Shown one piece after another: positions 48,482 to 56,719 of a stretch of 64,000 nucleotides of DNA. The position numbers were made by a program, and so were the translations under genes. The notes beneath the pieces were generated by a model. It was not told the DNA's origin. It searched no databases and saw only the letters and a program-made list of their open reading frames with translations. This DNA comes from CAVQAH01 sp963784195. GTDB taxonomy: Bacteria; Acidobacteriota; Vicinamibacteria; Vicinamibacterales; 2-12-FULL-66-21. Where the stretch lies: positions 1-64,000 of the forward strand of contig CAWARA010000027.1 of NCBI GenBank assembly GCA_963784195.1. Direction: 5' to 3'. The first letter of the stretch is position 1; each line of letters starts with the position of its first letter.

Positions 48482-49300
48482 CTATCGCGAGACCTTGAGC
48501 GTCGTCTCGCCGACGAGCAGTTCCGGCATACCCACGTCGAGCTTGAGCTCGACGCGGTACTGCCCCACCGGCAGCGGCCGGGCCGGATCGTTCGGCGAGA
48601 CGGCGAGATCCCGTTCGCTTTCCGGCAGCACTGGCACATCGGGCAGCGGGATCTGCGCGATCGCGGTTCCCGCGCCGTCGTAGACGATCAGGTTTCCCTT
48701 GGTTCGCACCGTCCGGCGGCCCCGGTTCTTGAGCGCGGCGATCACCTGCGTCTGCTCGCCGGCGCCTCGTACCTCGAGGTTCGTCAACTCGATTGCGGCC
48801 GGCGGTTGCCCGACGTGCACGTAAACGAGCGTGGCAATCCGACTCTTCAACAGCACCTGGCGTCCCTTCGCAGCTTCCGGAGCTGTGGGGGTCAGCTCGA
48901 ACAGAATGCCTGTTCTGTAGCCGCCCGGCTCAACGCCGGCAGGCACGGTTACCGTGAATCGGACGATGCCTTTCATGCCCGGTTCGAGGGTGAACTCGGG
49001 CGGAGCGAAGCGGACCCACTCGCTGGCGGCGAACGCGCGTTCCGGAGCAGGCGATTCGAACTGCGGCGCCCCGTCACGCGAGAGATACCAGTCGGACAGC
49101 GTGGCGCGGATGCGCACCGTCTCCTGGCCGGGGTTCGTCACGGTGACCGCTTGCGTGTTGCTGCTGCCGGGCTGCGCCTGAATCTCCACCCGAAGCGGCG
49201 ACGCCTCGATCGACATCTGCGCGTGGGCTGCGGCTGCCGGGGCTATCACAACGGCAAGAAAGCAGGCTGCGATGCGGCACACCAACGCCGGGACTGTCAC
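48482..49300 (-). CDS. PapD-like periplasmic chaperone
   Basis: About 272 aa from GTG at 49300, which overlaps the stop of the upstream subunit gene (GTGA). The signal peptide ends at AHAQ. Two Ig-like lobes follow: MSIEASPLRVEIQAQPGSSNTQAVTVTNPG resembles the chaperone first strands, then EWVRFAPPEFTLEPGMKGIVRFTVTVP matches the pilus-chaperone block with the P-x-x-x-x-L-x-P-G pattern. The second lobe is AIELTNLEVRGAGEQTQVIAALKNRG. It should hold the secreted subunits in a folded state before export or assembly. It is divergent enough that I would not name an established subclass. Confidence 0.78.
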   Translation of the reverse strand: MTVPALVCRIAACFLAVVIAPAAAAHAQMSIEASPLRVEIQAQPGSSNTQAVTVTNPGQETVRIRATLSDWYLSRDGAPQFESPAPERAFAASEWVRFAPPEFTLEPGMKGIVRFTVTVPAGVEPGGYRTGILFELTPTAPEAAKGRQVLLKSRIATLVYVHVGQPPAAIELTNLEVRGAGEQTQVIAALKNRGRRTVRTKGNLIVYDGAGTAIAQIPLPDVPVLPESERDLAVSPNDPARPLPVGQYRVELKLDVGMPELLVGETTLKVSR

Positions 49301-49773
49301 GGCGTGCTGAGCGTGAAGACGATTGATTGTGTGTAGATGCCCGCGTCGTACGTCCATGAGTTCGCCAGCCTGAAAGTGAGAGAGCCGGTCGCGGGCGAGG
49401 CCTGATTGCCCGGGCCCGTGGCCACCGTGCGCGCGACGGTCTTGCTCAGCGTGCCGTCTTGAAAAGGTGGCGCGGGTGTCGCGACCCAGCTCACCGCCGA
49501 AATGTCCACCGTCGATGGACCCGAGACCAGATCACCCGACGCGATCACGGTGAGCAACCACGTCTGCTTGTTGTTCTGCTGGACGCGATAGTTGATCGTC
49601 ACCGGCGCCGAGCTGATGATCGGAACCGCGTCAGGATCCACCGACGCGAAACTGACCACTGCCGGGCTGACCGACAGGTCCAGCAGCTGCGCCGCCGCGG
49701 ACTCCGGTAGCCACAGGACGATCAGCACTGCGAGCAGGAGACATTCGCGGATACGGCGTCGAAACCCCACCAC
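49297..49773 (-). CDS. Secreted beta-sandwich subunit, copy 3
   Basis: About 158 aa from GTG at 49773, which follows an AGGGAA site. The signal peptide covers the helix LLLAVLIVLWLPESAAAQ. The mature protein is beta-rich and ends in the family C-terminal layout SLTFRLANSWTYDAGIYTQS then FTLSTP at the stop. Its stop overlaps the chaperone start by 4 bp. Such an ending, G-x-Y-x-x-x-x-x-F/Y-T-L-S, resembles the last strand of spore-coat-U/CsuA-type subunits. Proposed role: a structural pilus-like or surface-fibre subunit. Confidence 0.7.
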   Translation of the reverse strand: MVGFRRRIRECLLLAVLIVLWLPESAAAQLLDLSVSPAVVSFASVDPDAVPIISSAPVTINYRVQQNNKQTWLLTVIASGDLVSGPSTVDISAVSWVATPAPPFQDGTLSKTVARTVATGPGNQASPATGSLTFRLANSWTYDAGIYTQSIVFTLSTP

Positions 49774-49781
49774 GCATTTCC

Positions 49782-50267
49782 CTAAGGCGCGCTGATCGTG
49801 TACACGAGCGTGATCGTGTAAGTGCCGGGTGGATGCGTCCAGCTGTTCTCGAAGAAAAAGCTCTGACTGCCCGAGCGAACGCCAGACCCCGTCCACGATC
49901 CCACGAGCTGAGCCGACGACCGGCTCAACGTGCCCGCCACGAATCCCGCACCAGTCGCCGTCCAGGTCACGAGCGACGCCGGCAGCACGGTGACGCCGGA
50001 TCGCAGGTCGTCGGTCGACTGCACGGTGAGCGTGATCTGCGAGTTCCGCGTCGTGCGCGCCTTCGCCGTAATTCCGACGGACTCAGGAACGCCAGCCACC
50101 TTGGGCACCGTGTCGGGATCGGCATTCGGAAACGCCACTGTCGTCGACACGAACGCCACCCGTGCGAGGCTGGCGAGATTGACCGAGAGTGTCGCCGTCG
50201 CGGACAGCGGACCCGTTGTCGGGGGTTGCACGAGCGCGACGGCGATCAAGATGCCACTGCAGATCAT
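49782..50267 (-). CDS. Secreted beta-sandwich subunit, copy 2
   Basis: A 161-aa protein with a short signal peptide (MICSGILIAVALVQ). Strands ATATLSVNLASLARVAFVS and VGITAKARTTRNSQITLTVQS are followed by LVTWTATGAGFVAGTLSRSS and LVGSWTGSGVRSGSQSFFFEN, ending SWTHPPGTYTITLVYTISAP. The same plan is seen in copies 1 and 3 and in the protein at 45224. It lies 8 bp before copy 3. No cysteine is seen in the mature part, so folding would not use a disulfide. Confidence 0.7.
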   Translation of the reverse strand: MICSGILIAVALVQPPTTGPLSATATLSVNLASLARVAFVSTTVAFPNADPDTVPKVAGVPESVGITAKARTTRNSQITLTVQSTDDLRSGVTVLPASLVTWTATGAGFVAGTLSRSSAQLVGSWTGSGVRSGSQSFFFENSWTHPPGTYTITLVYTISAP

Positions 50268-50334
50268 GGAGAAACGCCACCAGCCGGCTCGTCGCAGGGT
50301 CGCAACGAGACGGCTGGCGCATTCCTCTTATCGG

Positions 50335-50834
50335 CTACGGAGTGGACAGGGTGTAGGTCAGCGTGACCGAGTGTGTGCCGGGCGCATAGCTCCACAGGTT
50401 CGCCAGAGTGTAGGTCTGCGTGCCGGTCTGGTTCGCCGGGCCGGTCCACGAAGCGACCGTTTGCGCGCCTGCGCTGCTCATCGTGCCGTTGATGAAGGCC
50501 GAGCCCGTGGCGGTCCAGGTCAGCCCGCTGACCGGGATCGTCGTTCCGGGTGCGTCGAAGTGGGACTTGTCGGAGATCACCGTCAGGAGAATGTTCGCCG
50601 ATGCCGCAACCCGCGCTTTGGCCGAAACATTGATCGCCGGCACCGTAATCGACGTGGCCGAATCGGGATCCGTGTCCGGAAAGCTCAGGGGGCCGCCCAC
50701 CGTCAGTCGGGCCAGGTTGGTCACCGTCACCGTCGCCGTCACGTTCTGCGTCGCGAGCGTCGTCTGCGCCTGCGCCGAAGTCGAACACATCAGGATTGCT
50801 GCGCCGCCGCTGCACTCCACACTGCCTTCTTCAT
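50335..50834 (-). CDS. Secreted beta-sandwich subunit, copy 1, possible lesion in the signal peptide
   Basis: The mature part starts about QTTLATQNVTATVTVTNLARL and keeps the family plan (LTWTATGSAFINGTMSSAG, SWTGPANQTGTQTYTLANLW, PGTHSVTLTYTLSTP). The frame is open from GTG at 50820, but ATG at 50834 (MKKAVWSAAAA) gives a far better signal peptide and needs a two-base insertion or one-base deletion correction near 50800. The gene begins the subunit-subunit-subunit-chaperone-usher order. It is preceded by the heptamer array at 50951-51028 and the HTH gene. Confidence 0.65.
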
Positions 50835-50950
50835 GTCGCTACCACTCCCCAGTTTTCTTCCGCCCCATGCGGAAGCTGGCACGCGTTTGTTGACCCCCTC
50901 CGGGATCCGCCGGCGTGCCGACCGACGGCGGGATCTCTACTCGACGGTAA

Positions 50951-51028
50951 TGGGCGATCGGCGATGGGCAAAGGGCGATAGCAAAAACACGCGCGTCTTA
51001 CCCATCGCCCATCGCCCATCGCCCATCG
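50951..51028. repeat. Heptamer tandem array, unit CCCATCG, with inverted partner arm
   Basis: Four units CCCATCG at 51001-51028 face reverse-complement copies (GGGCGATCGGCGATGGGC) at 50952-50979, so the two can pair as a hairpin. The same unit makes the array at 52182. It lies between the HTH gene and subunit copy 1. Confidence 0.85.
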
Positions 51029-51030
51029 TG

Positions 51031-51228
51031 CTACCAGGCCACTTGTCGCTGACGTTCGAGCCAGCTCTCTATGTCCGCGCGCCGGAACCGCCACCGCCCA
51101 CCCATTCGAACCGCCGGCAGGTCGCCTTCGCGAATCAGCCGGTAGACCGTCCGGGGAGTGACCCTCAGATAAAGCAGCACTTCGCGGGTCGTCATGAGCT
51201 CCCGACGCGTATCAGCACCTACTGTCAT
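51031..51228 (-). CDS. Small helix-turn-helix (excisionase-type/MerR-like) DNA-binding protein
   Basis: A 65-aa protein that is essentially one winged helix-turn-helix: MTTREVLLYLRVTPRTVYRLIREGDLPAVRMGGRWRFRRADIESWLERQ. The HTH_17/excisionase family has the V-T-x-R-T-V-Y-R-L-I and G-x-W-R-F-x-x-x-D-I-x-x-W signatures, both visible. Inverted repeats surround its start. The first 11 residues may not be translated if the internal ATG (MTTREV) is used. Its HTH closely resembles that of the fusion at 51528. Confidence 0.88.
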   Translation of the reverse strand: MTVGADTRRELMTTREVLLYLRVTPRTVYRLIREGDLPAVRMGGRWRFRRADIESWLERQRQVAW

Positions 51229-51301
51229 ATCAAGGCCTTAAAGTGTCCGCACTGAGCGGTCGATAAGATGACTTTATATGACAATCTGTGACTAATTGTC
51301 A
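51223..51301. promoter_or_regulatory. Inverted repeats around the start of the small HTH gene
   Basis: TGTCATAT (51223-51230) and ATATGACA (51276-51283) are perfect complements flanking the start and upstream DNA. A second pair, TGACAAT (51279-51285) and ATTGTCA (51295-51301), overlaps. Such paired sites are typical of an autoregulated small DNA-binding protein. The rest of the spacer to 51527 contains nothing else I can support. Confidence 0.5.
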
Positions 51302-51527
51302 CCGCGGCTGAGCCGGGTGTCAAGACCGATTTCTGAAATCGGCGGGCATGGGCGGAGCGCGTTTTCCGCCAGCCTGAGTCCCAGCAGGTCTTAAGCGAAC
51401 AGATACCAACGAGATAGCTGTGGGGTGTCCGGGGGCTATTGAGGCAGTGAGGCCTGCCTCCAGTGTCCGGAGGCGTGCTCACAATCGCCCAGGATTGCCA
51501 GGATTCGGGCGGACAGGCTGAAGCTGG

Positions 51528-52115
51528 TTACTCGCCGAGCGCTTTGGCTGCGGCGGCGAGGACTCGCGGAACGCGGAACGGCTTGGTCAGGTACCCGGAC
51601 ACTCCCAGATTGACCGCTTCGATCGCGCTCGCTTCTGACGAGTAACCCGTGACGATGATGACGGGGATATCCGTGCGCAGTCGGCGGGCTTCGCGGATGA
51701 CTGTCAGGCCGTCCACACCTGGCATGCGGAGGTCCGTGATCAACAGATCGTACGCCGTGATCCGCAGCCGCTCGAGCGCGGTGCGGCCGTCGGGCGCGAG
51801 GTCCACATCGTATTCCGCCAGCGCCAGCGTTTTGGCGAGAAGGTCCCGGATGCTCGCCTCGTCGTCAACCACGAGCACGCGCGGACGGCCCGCCGCCGCC
51901 GGCGCAGGCCGTGGCGCTGCACCCCCCGCCGCGCGCGCCCCTCGCGGCCGCTGGCTCTCGAGCCACGCATCGATGTCACGCTTCCGGAAACGCCACTGAC
52001 GGCCGACACGCACCGCTGGAAGTTTCCCCGCTTTGATCAATCGGTAGATCGTCCGCAGGTTGACCTGCAGATAGTCGAGCACTTCCTCGGTCGTCAGAAA
52101 CCCTTCGTCGTTCAT
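51528..52115 (-). CDS. HTH-receiver fusion response regulator
   Basis: A 195-aa protein. The N-terminus is an excisionase-type winged HTH (LTTEEVLDYLQVNLRTIYRLIKAGKLPAVRVGRQWRFRKRDIDAWLE). An Ala/Pro linker of about 25 residues follows, then a full receiver domain (VLVVDDEASIRDLL, phospho-Asp in LLITDLRMPGVDG, Thr in IVTGYSS, Lys in LTKPF). Most response regulators have the receiver first; here the order is reversed and the DNA-binding part is of the excisionase type. The hybrid-kinase-like gene upstream may be its partner. Confidence 0.9.
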   Translation of the reverse strand: MNDEGFLTTEEVLDYLQVNLRTIYRLIKAGKLPAVRVGRQWRFRKRDIDAWLESQRPRGARAAGGAAPRPAPAAAGRPRVLVVDDEASIRDLLAKTLALAEYDVDLAPDGRTALERLRITAYDLLITDLRMPGVDGLTVIREARRLRTDIPVIIVTGYSSEASAIEAVNLGVSGYLTKPFRVPRVLAAAAKALGE

Positions 52116-52158
52116 GCCGGAAGCACTTTACATGACTTCGTATGCATTGACGATTAGT

Positions 52159-52182
52159 GATTGCAATTCCTCAATTGCAATC
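52159..52182. terminator. Perfect 10-bp-arm hairpin between the kinase and HTH-receiver genes
   Basis: GATTGCAATT (52159-52168), loop CCTC, AATTGCAATC (52173-52182). It is AT-rich compared with its surroundings. It might terminate or bind a dimeric regulator, and lies 45 bp upstream of the HTH-receiver start. Confidence 0.45.
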
Positions 52183-52223
52183 GCCCATCGCCCATCGCCC
52201 ATCGCCCATCGCCCATCGCCCAT
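52182..52223. repeat. Heptamer tandem array, unit CGCCCAT, 6 copies
   Basis: Six consecutive 7-bp units directly after the hairpin at 52159-52182, just beyond the stop of the histidine kinase gene. It uses the same unit, in another phase, as the array at 51001. Confidence 0.9.
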
Positions 52224-52233
52224 CGCTGCCCTT

Positions 52234-54264
52234 TCAAGACGGCAGCGTGACCGTGAAGATGGCCCCGCCTCCAGGAGCATTGGCGACGTGAATCCCACCA
52301 CCGTGCTCCGTGACGATGCCGTAGGCGATAGCCAGTCCGAGGCCGGTGCCTTTGCCGACGTCTTTCGTCGTGAAGAACGGATCGAAGATGCGCGGCAGGA
52401 TCTCTTTGGGAATGCCCGGTCCCGAGTCGCGGATTGTCGAGACGACCTGACCGTCCGCAGCGCTCGTAGTCGTGATCTCGATCCGTCCGCGCGATCCTGA
52501 CAATTCGATCGCGTGCTCCGCGTTGATCACGATGTTCAGGAAGGCCTGCTGGAGCAGCAGGGGATCGCCGCTGATCATCGGCAGCGCCTCGCTCGTGTGC
52601 TGCAACACTTCGATCCCGGCTCGCGCCAGTGCCGCCCGCCGGCTGGCGATGGCGCGCCTGATCACGCGATCGACGCGTAGCTTCCGCCGCGTCATGCGAC
52701 GCGACCCGCTGAAGACGAGAAGGTTCCGCACGATGCGGCTGGTGCGGTCCGCTTCCTGGTAGATCCGCCGCAGCTCGCGCCGTACCGGCCGCGCCGGCTC
52801 GGAGTGATCGATCAGCAGCTCGAGGTGTCCCATGATGCCCTGGAGCGGATTGTTCATCTCGTGCGCGATGCCGGCGACGAACTGCCCGAGGGCGGCCAGT
52901 TTTTCCGACTGCACGAGCCTCGCACGCAAAGCCTCGCGTTCCGCTTCCAGCTTGCTCTGGACCGTGATGTCCCTGGCCACGACGACGAAGCCGGTTCGCT
53001 CGTCATCTTCATTCATCAGCGGCGTCACCGTGACCGCGAACACACCCTCGACCGGCCCGTCGTCGAACGTTCGCGTTCTGACCTGGCCGTCGGGCGCCGC
53101 GGGCGCGTCGGCCCGGGAGTGGTCGATGTCAGCTTCGGCGACCCAGCTCGCAATCGCCGGACCGACGACGGTCGTCAGATCCTGTTCGAAGATCTCGGCG
53201 CGCGGCCGGCCGATCCGTTCGACGAGCGTGTCGTTCATCTGAACGACTCGGAGCGCCCGATCGGTGACGACGACGAGGTCGGCGAGGGAGTTGAAGGAGT
53301 CTTCGAGCAGGCGGCGCTGGCGAATGATCTCTTCGATGAGCTGGACGTTTTCGATGCCTGCCGAGATCTGCCTGGCGAGCTCCCGGGTCAGGTCGATGAG
53401 CTGCTCGCGATCGATGCCGCCAGGCTCGCCTTCCACGACGAGCGTGCCGAGCGCGCGGCGCCAGCCGCGCAGCGGCGCGACGAGCAGACGGTCGTTCTCG
53501 GGGATGCGTTGCGGACGATCGAGGCGCAGGCCGAACGCCGGCGCGCTCGTGTCGTCGGCGTTCACCCGCTCGGCGGTTGCCGCGTAGAACGGATCCGAGG
53601 ACGCGGCCAGGTGGAGATCGCGCGCGCGCCGGTCGTGGAGCCACACCGACGTGCGGTCGGTGCCGAGCAGCTGGTTCGCTTCGTGGGTCACCGTTTCGAG
53701 CGCGGGGAGGAGGCCGGCCGAAGAGGTGATTCCGCGAGAGAATATGAGAGACAACTCTCGCAGCCGGTGGTGGAACGAGCCCTCGCGCGAGAGCCGCAGC
53801 CACTCGAGCGCGATCCCGAACTCGATGGACGCGCGGCTCGCCGCTTCGATAGCGGTCTCTTCGGGAACGTCCGGCCGCGCGACGAGGACAACCGTCGGTC
53901 GTCTCGTGAACGATACCGGAGCGATCAAGGCGCGGGCGGCGCCGAGCTGGCGGGCGAGCATGGGGAATCCGGCGAGGTCGATCAGGCCGGGGCCACCCGC
54001 GGCTCGTTTCGCAAATCGTGACGCTTCACCGTCGTCGAGCCAGATGGCGCCCAGGCTGGCGAGCCCCTCGCCACCGCCGCCGTTGAAGCCGCGCCCCGAC
54101 GAGGCGACGTAACTGCCGGACTCGGCGGCCGCTTCGAGAACGACCGAACGGATGCCGCCCGTGGCTGCGAGCAGCTCCCGATGCAGCTCCGACAGAAGCT
54201 CGCCAGGGCGGGCGCCAAGGGCCAGTGCCCGGGCAAGGGTGGAAAACGGGGTCGTCGGACTCAT
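52234..54264 (-). CDS. GAF-GAF-PAS sensor histidine kinase
   Basis: Soluble 676-aa kinase. GAF-like regions cover about 20-160 and 170-320 (LETVTHEANQLLGTDRTSVWLHD, RLLVAPLRGWRRALGTLVVEG). A PAS domain follows (LLEDSFNSLADLVVVTDRALRVVQMN to ERTGFVVVARDITVQSKLE). The His box is FVAGIAHEMNNPLQGIMGHLELL, the N box QQAFLNIVINAEHAIEL, G1 IRDSGPGIPKEILPRIFDPFF, and G2 KGTGLGLAIAYGIVTEHGG. It likely phosphorylates the HTH-receiver encoded next on the same strand. Confidence 0.93.
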   Translation of the reverse strand: MSPTTPFSTLARALALGARPGELLSELHRELLAATGGIRSVVLEAAAESGSYVASSGRGFNGGGGEGLASLGAIWLDDGEASRFAKRAAGGPGLIDLAGFPMLARQLGAARALIAPVSFTRRPTVVLVARPDVPEETAIEAASRASIEFGIALEWLRLSREGSFHHRLRELSLIFSRGITSSAGLLPALETVTHEANQLLGTDRTSVWLHDRRARDLHLAASSDPFYAATAERVNADDTSAPAFGLRLDRPQRIPENDRLLVAPLRGWRRALGTLVVEGEPGGIDREQLIDLTRELARQISAGIENVQLIEEIIRQRRLLEDSFNSLADLVVVTDRALRVVQMNDTLVERIGRPRAEIFEQDLTTVVGPAIASWVAEADIDHSRADAPAAPDGQVRTRTFDDGPVEGVFAVTVTPLMNEDDERTGFVVVARDITVQSKLEAEREALRARLVQSEKLAALGQFVAGIAHEMNNPLQGIMGHLELLIDHSEPARPVRRELRRIYQEADRTSRIVRNLLVFSGSRRMTRRKLRVDRVIRRAIASRRAALARAGIEVLQHTSEALPMISGDPLLLQQAFLNIVINAEHAIELSGSRGRIEITTTSAADGQVVSTIRDSGPGIPKEILPRIFDPFFTTKDVGKGTGLGLAIAYGIVTEHGGGIHVANAPGGGAIFTVTLPS

Positions 54265-54461
54265 GTGGGGGGTGCCGACGCATTCTACCCCTGGGCTTCG
54301 AGGCGGTAAAATATTGAAGACAAACGGTAACGTTCGTTCAGACTGATGCCGCTGCGGCGACGTCTAAAGTGGGAGAACGGTGGGCAGCCATAGGCGATGA
54401 CCAGCCCCAGGACAGCAGGCTCCCCCGGTCCATCGAGAGAAACCGGATCGTCGATCGAAAG

Positions 54462-55046
54462 ATGATGAGCGACGAGGATCTGGTCGCCCGCTCGATGGGA
54501 GGGGATCTCGATAGCTTCAACCAGCTCGTCCTGCGCTGGGAACGGCCGATTTACGCCCTCGCGTATCGTGTCATCGGCCGCGAAGAAGACGCGCGTGACG
54601 TCGCCCAGGAAACCTTCCTGCGGGCGTTCCGAGCGCTCGGAGGCTTCAAGGGCCAGGCGAAATTCTCGTCATGGCTCTACCGGATCACGCTTAACCTCTG
54701 CAGGGACTGGATCCGCCGCGAGCGCCGGACACCGGTTGCGCAGGCACCCGAAGGGGTCGACCTCATCGAGCTGGCAGGCGAAGCCACGCCTGCCGAATCG
54801 ATTGAAGATCTCGTCACGCGGAAGGAGCTGGGACGCGCAGTGGCGAAGGCCATGGCGAATCTGCCGGACGAACAGCGCACGGCGATCATCCTGAAGGAAT
54901 ACCACGGTCTCACCTTCCAGGAGATTGCCGATCTGCTCGACTGTCCGCTTAGTACGGTGAAGACCCGCTTGTATCAGGGGCTCACTGTCGTGCGACGCCA
55001 GCTCCAGGAGGCAGGCGTCGAAAGCGCATTCAGGGGACCACAATGA
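54462..55046 (+). CDS. ECF-type RNA polymerase sigma factor (RpoE-like)
   Basis: About 194 aa from ATG at 54462 (MMSDEDLVARSMGG). Region 2 is RVIGREEDARDVAQETFLRAFRALGGF with KFSSWLYRITLNLCRDWIRRE. Region 4 is VAKAMANLPDEQRTAIILKEYHGLTFQEIADLLDCPLSTVKTRLYQ. An upstream in-frame ATG at 54369 would add 31 residues that look non-conserved. The stop overlaps the anti-sigma start (ATGA), the usual coupled arrangement. Confidence 0.93.
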   Translation: MMSDEDLVARSMGGDLDSFNQLVLRWERPIYALAYRVIGREEDARDVAQETFLRAFRALGGFKGQAKFSSWLYRITLNLCRDWIRRERRTPVAQAPEGVDLIELAGEATPAESIEDLVTRKELGRAVAKAMANLPDEQRTAIILKEYHGLTFQEIADLLDCPLSTVKTRLYQGLTVVRRQLQEAGVESAFRGPQ

Positions 55047-55837
55047 TTTGCGACAAGGAATTGCTCGTCGGTTATCTGTACGACGAGCTGACGCGTTCCG
55101 AGCAGAACGAGTTCGATCGTCACCTCGGCCAGTGCCGCGAATGCCGTGCCGAGGTCGAGGAGCTTCGCGCCACCCGCACGCACCTCGCGCTGTGGCGGCC
55201 GCCCGAGCCCGATCTCGGCTTCGAGATCGTGCGGCGTCCCGCAGCCGCGGCCTCGCCTGCTTCGCGCTGGTCGATCTCGCCGATCTGGGGGCTCGCGGCG
55301 GCAGCCGTGCTCGTGCTCGCCGCGGCGTCAGCGATCGCAAACCTCGAGGTGCGCGCTGGACGTGACGGCTTCGTGGTCAGGACTGGCTGGAACCGTGCCG
55401 TGGATTCGTCTGCGGCCGGAGTTGCCGCCCCGCCGTCTGAATCAAGGAGCGCTGATGCAGGCGCTGCGGAGCTTCAGACGATCCTGCAGCGCGTGACCGA
55501 TCTGGAATTACGCCTGTCACGTGAGCGGCCGGGACGCGACTCGCTCGTCGCAGTCGCGGACACCTCGAGCAGCCAGCCTGCAGGCGCGGCGAAATTGACG
55601 GATGCGGAGATCCTCAAGCGCGTGCGCGAGATTGTGAGCGAGAGCGAGAAGCGTCAGCAAAGCGTCGTCGCTACGCGAGTGGTCCAGGCCATGCGCGAGC
55701 TGGAAGCCGCCTATCGAACCGAACTGGTTCGCCTGCAGCAGGGCATCAATCAGAATCAGGGGCTGAGGGATGCTGAGGTCTATCGTCAGCGCGAGATGTT
55801 GAACCAGGTGTATCGTCTGGTCGGTCAGCAGCGCTGA
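55043..55837 (+). CDS. Zinc-finger anti-sigma factor, membrane-anchored
   Basis: A 264-aa protein with N-terminal zf-HC2 motif (HLGQCRECRAEVEE, preceded by CDKELLVGYLYDEL), one membrane helix (about 90-108, IWGLAAAAVLVLAAASAIANL) and a periplasmic part with coiled-coil heptads (LQRVTDLELRLSRE, VVQAMRELEAAYRTELVRLQQ). It should bind and inhibit the sigma factor encoded just upstream and release it upon an envelope signal. Confidence 0.9.
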   Translation: MICDKELLVGYLYDELTRSEQNEFDRHLGQCRECRAEVEELRATRTHLALWRPPEPDLGFEIVRRPAAAASPASRWSISPIWGLAAAAVLVLAAASAIANLEVRAGRDGFVVRTGWNRAVDSSAAGVAAPPSESRSADAGAAELQTILQRVTDLELRLSRERPGRDSLVAVADTSSSQPAGAAKLTDAEILKRVREIVSESEKRQQSVVATRVVQAMRELEAAYRTELVRLQQGINQNQGLRDAEVYRQREMLNQVYRLVGQQR

Positions 55838-55872
55838 GCTCAGGGATCGTGATTCATTACCGAGGTGAGGAC

Positions 55873-56703
55873 GTGAAGAAGGGTTTTGTCGTCGCGGTCG
55901 TGTTGATGCTGTCGGCGCCGGCGGCGACGCTGGGGCAGGGACAACCACAGGAAACGCATGCGCGGCGCGATCAGATGAAGCTGCTCGAAGGCGTGCTGCA
56001 GAACGCCGCCGGCCTGGGCGCGGAGCAGGTCGCCAAGAAACTGCAGGCGCTGGAGCCTGGCGTCACCGCGCTTGCCGGTCAGCCGAGGGCGCGGGGCTTC
56101 GTGCTCGAAGGCTACGGCGTCTTCTTCGACGTCGAAGTCCCGGCACTCCTGCAAAGCGTCGTCTGGTCTCAGATGGTGTTGCAGCGTGACACGCAGATGG
56201 GCAGCGCGCTGGAAGCGCTGCGCCAGGTCCTCCAGACACTTCCCGCAGGCCCAGAGCGATTGCGTGCGGAGCAGGCGTACCGCCGGATTGAGCAGCAGGT
56301 AGGGCCGGTGCCACAACGCCGCGGCCGCGGTCCCCAACCGAACGAGGTGCGCGCCGCCGACAGTGCCGATCCCACCACGGTGTCGGTGACCACAACAGCG
56401 CCAGTACCTGCCGTCCCGAAGCTGGAGATTCCTGCCGACTGGGATCCCCTGGCCGAGTACACGCGGGCCGTGCAGACCCAACTGATCGAGGCCATGCTGA
56501 ATTTCAGTCATAGCTTGAACCTCGGGCCTGATGAATGGCTCACCGTCGCCGCGCACGACAGCCATGGGCCGATGCAGCCGGGGCAGATCGACGATTCGTC
56601 GACGATCGTCCTGAGGGTCAAGGGGAGCGACCTGGCGATTTATGCCGCCGATCGCACCCGACTCGACGAGATTCGCAAGAAAGTCGAGGTCCGCGTTTTC
56701 TGA
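55873..56703 (+). CDS. Secreted protein of unknown function in the ECF operon
   Basis: About 276 aa from GTG at 55873, chosen because it starts VKKGFVVAVVLMLSAPAATLGQ, a good signal peptide. The body is helical (LLEGVLQNAAGLGAEQVAKKL, EALRQVLQTLPAGPERLRAEQAYRR), then a Pro/Thr-rich linker, then a compact end (LGPDEWLTVAAHDSHG, DDSSTIVLRVKGSDLAIYAADR). I do not recognise the family. It is probably a target or sensor component of the sigma/anti-sigma pair. Confidence 0.65.
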   Translation: MKKGFVVAVVLMLSAPAATLGQGQPQETHARRDQMKLLEGVLQNAAGLGAEQVAKKLQALEPGVTALAGQPRARGFVLEGYGVFFDVEVPALLQSVVWSQMVLQRDTQMGSALEALRQVLQTLPAGPERLRAEQAYRRIEQQVGPVPQRRGRGPQPNEVRAADSADPTTVSVTTTAPVPAVPKLEIPADWDPLAEYTRAVQTQLIEAMLNFSHSLNLGPDEWLTVAAHDSHGPMQPGQIDDSSTIVLRVKGSDLAIYAADRTRLDEIRKKVEVRVF

Positions 56704-56719
56704 TCTACAATCGCCGGGC

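Noticed and set aside
51225..51482. 85-aa minus-strand frame in the spacer upstream of the small HTH gene
   Set aside because: No domain, unusual composition, and it overlaps the inverted repeats interpreted as regulatory sites.
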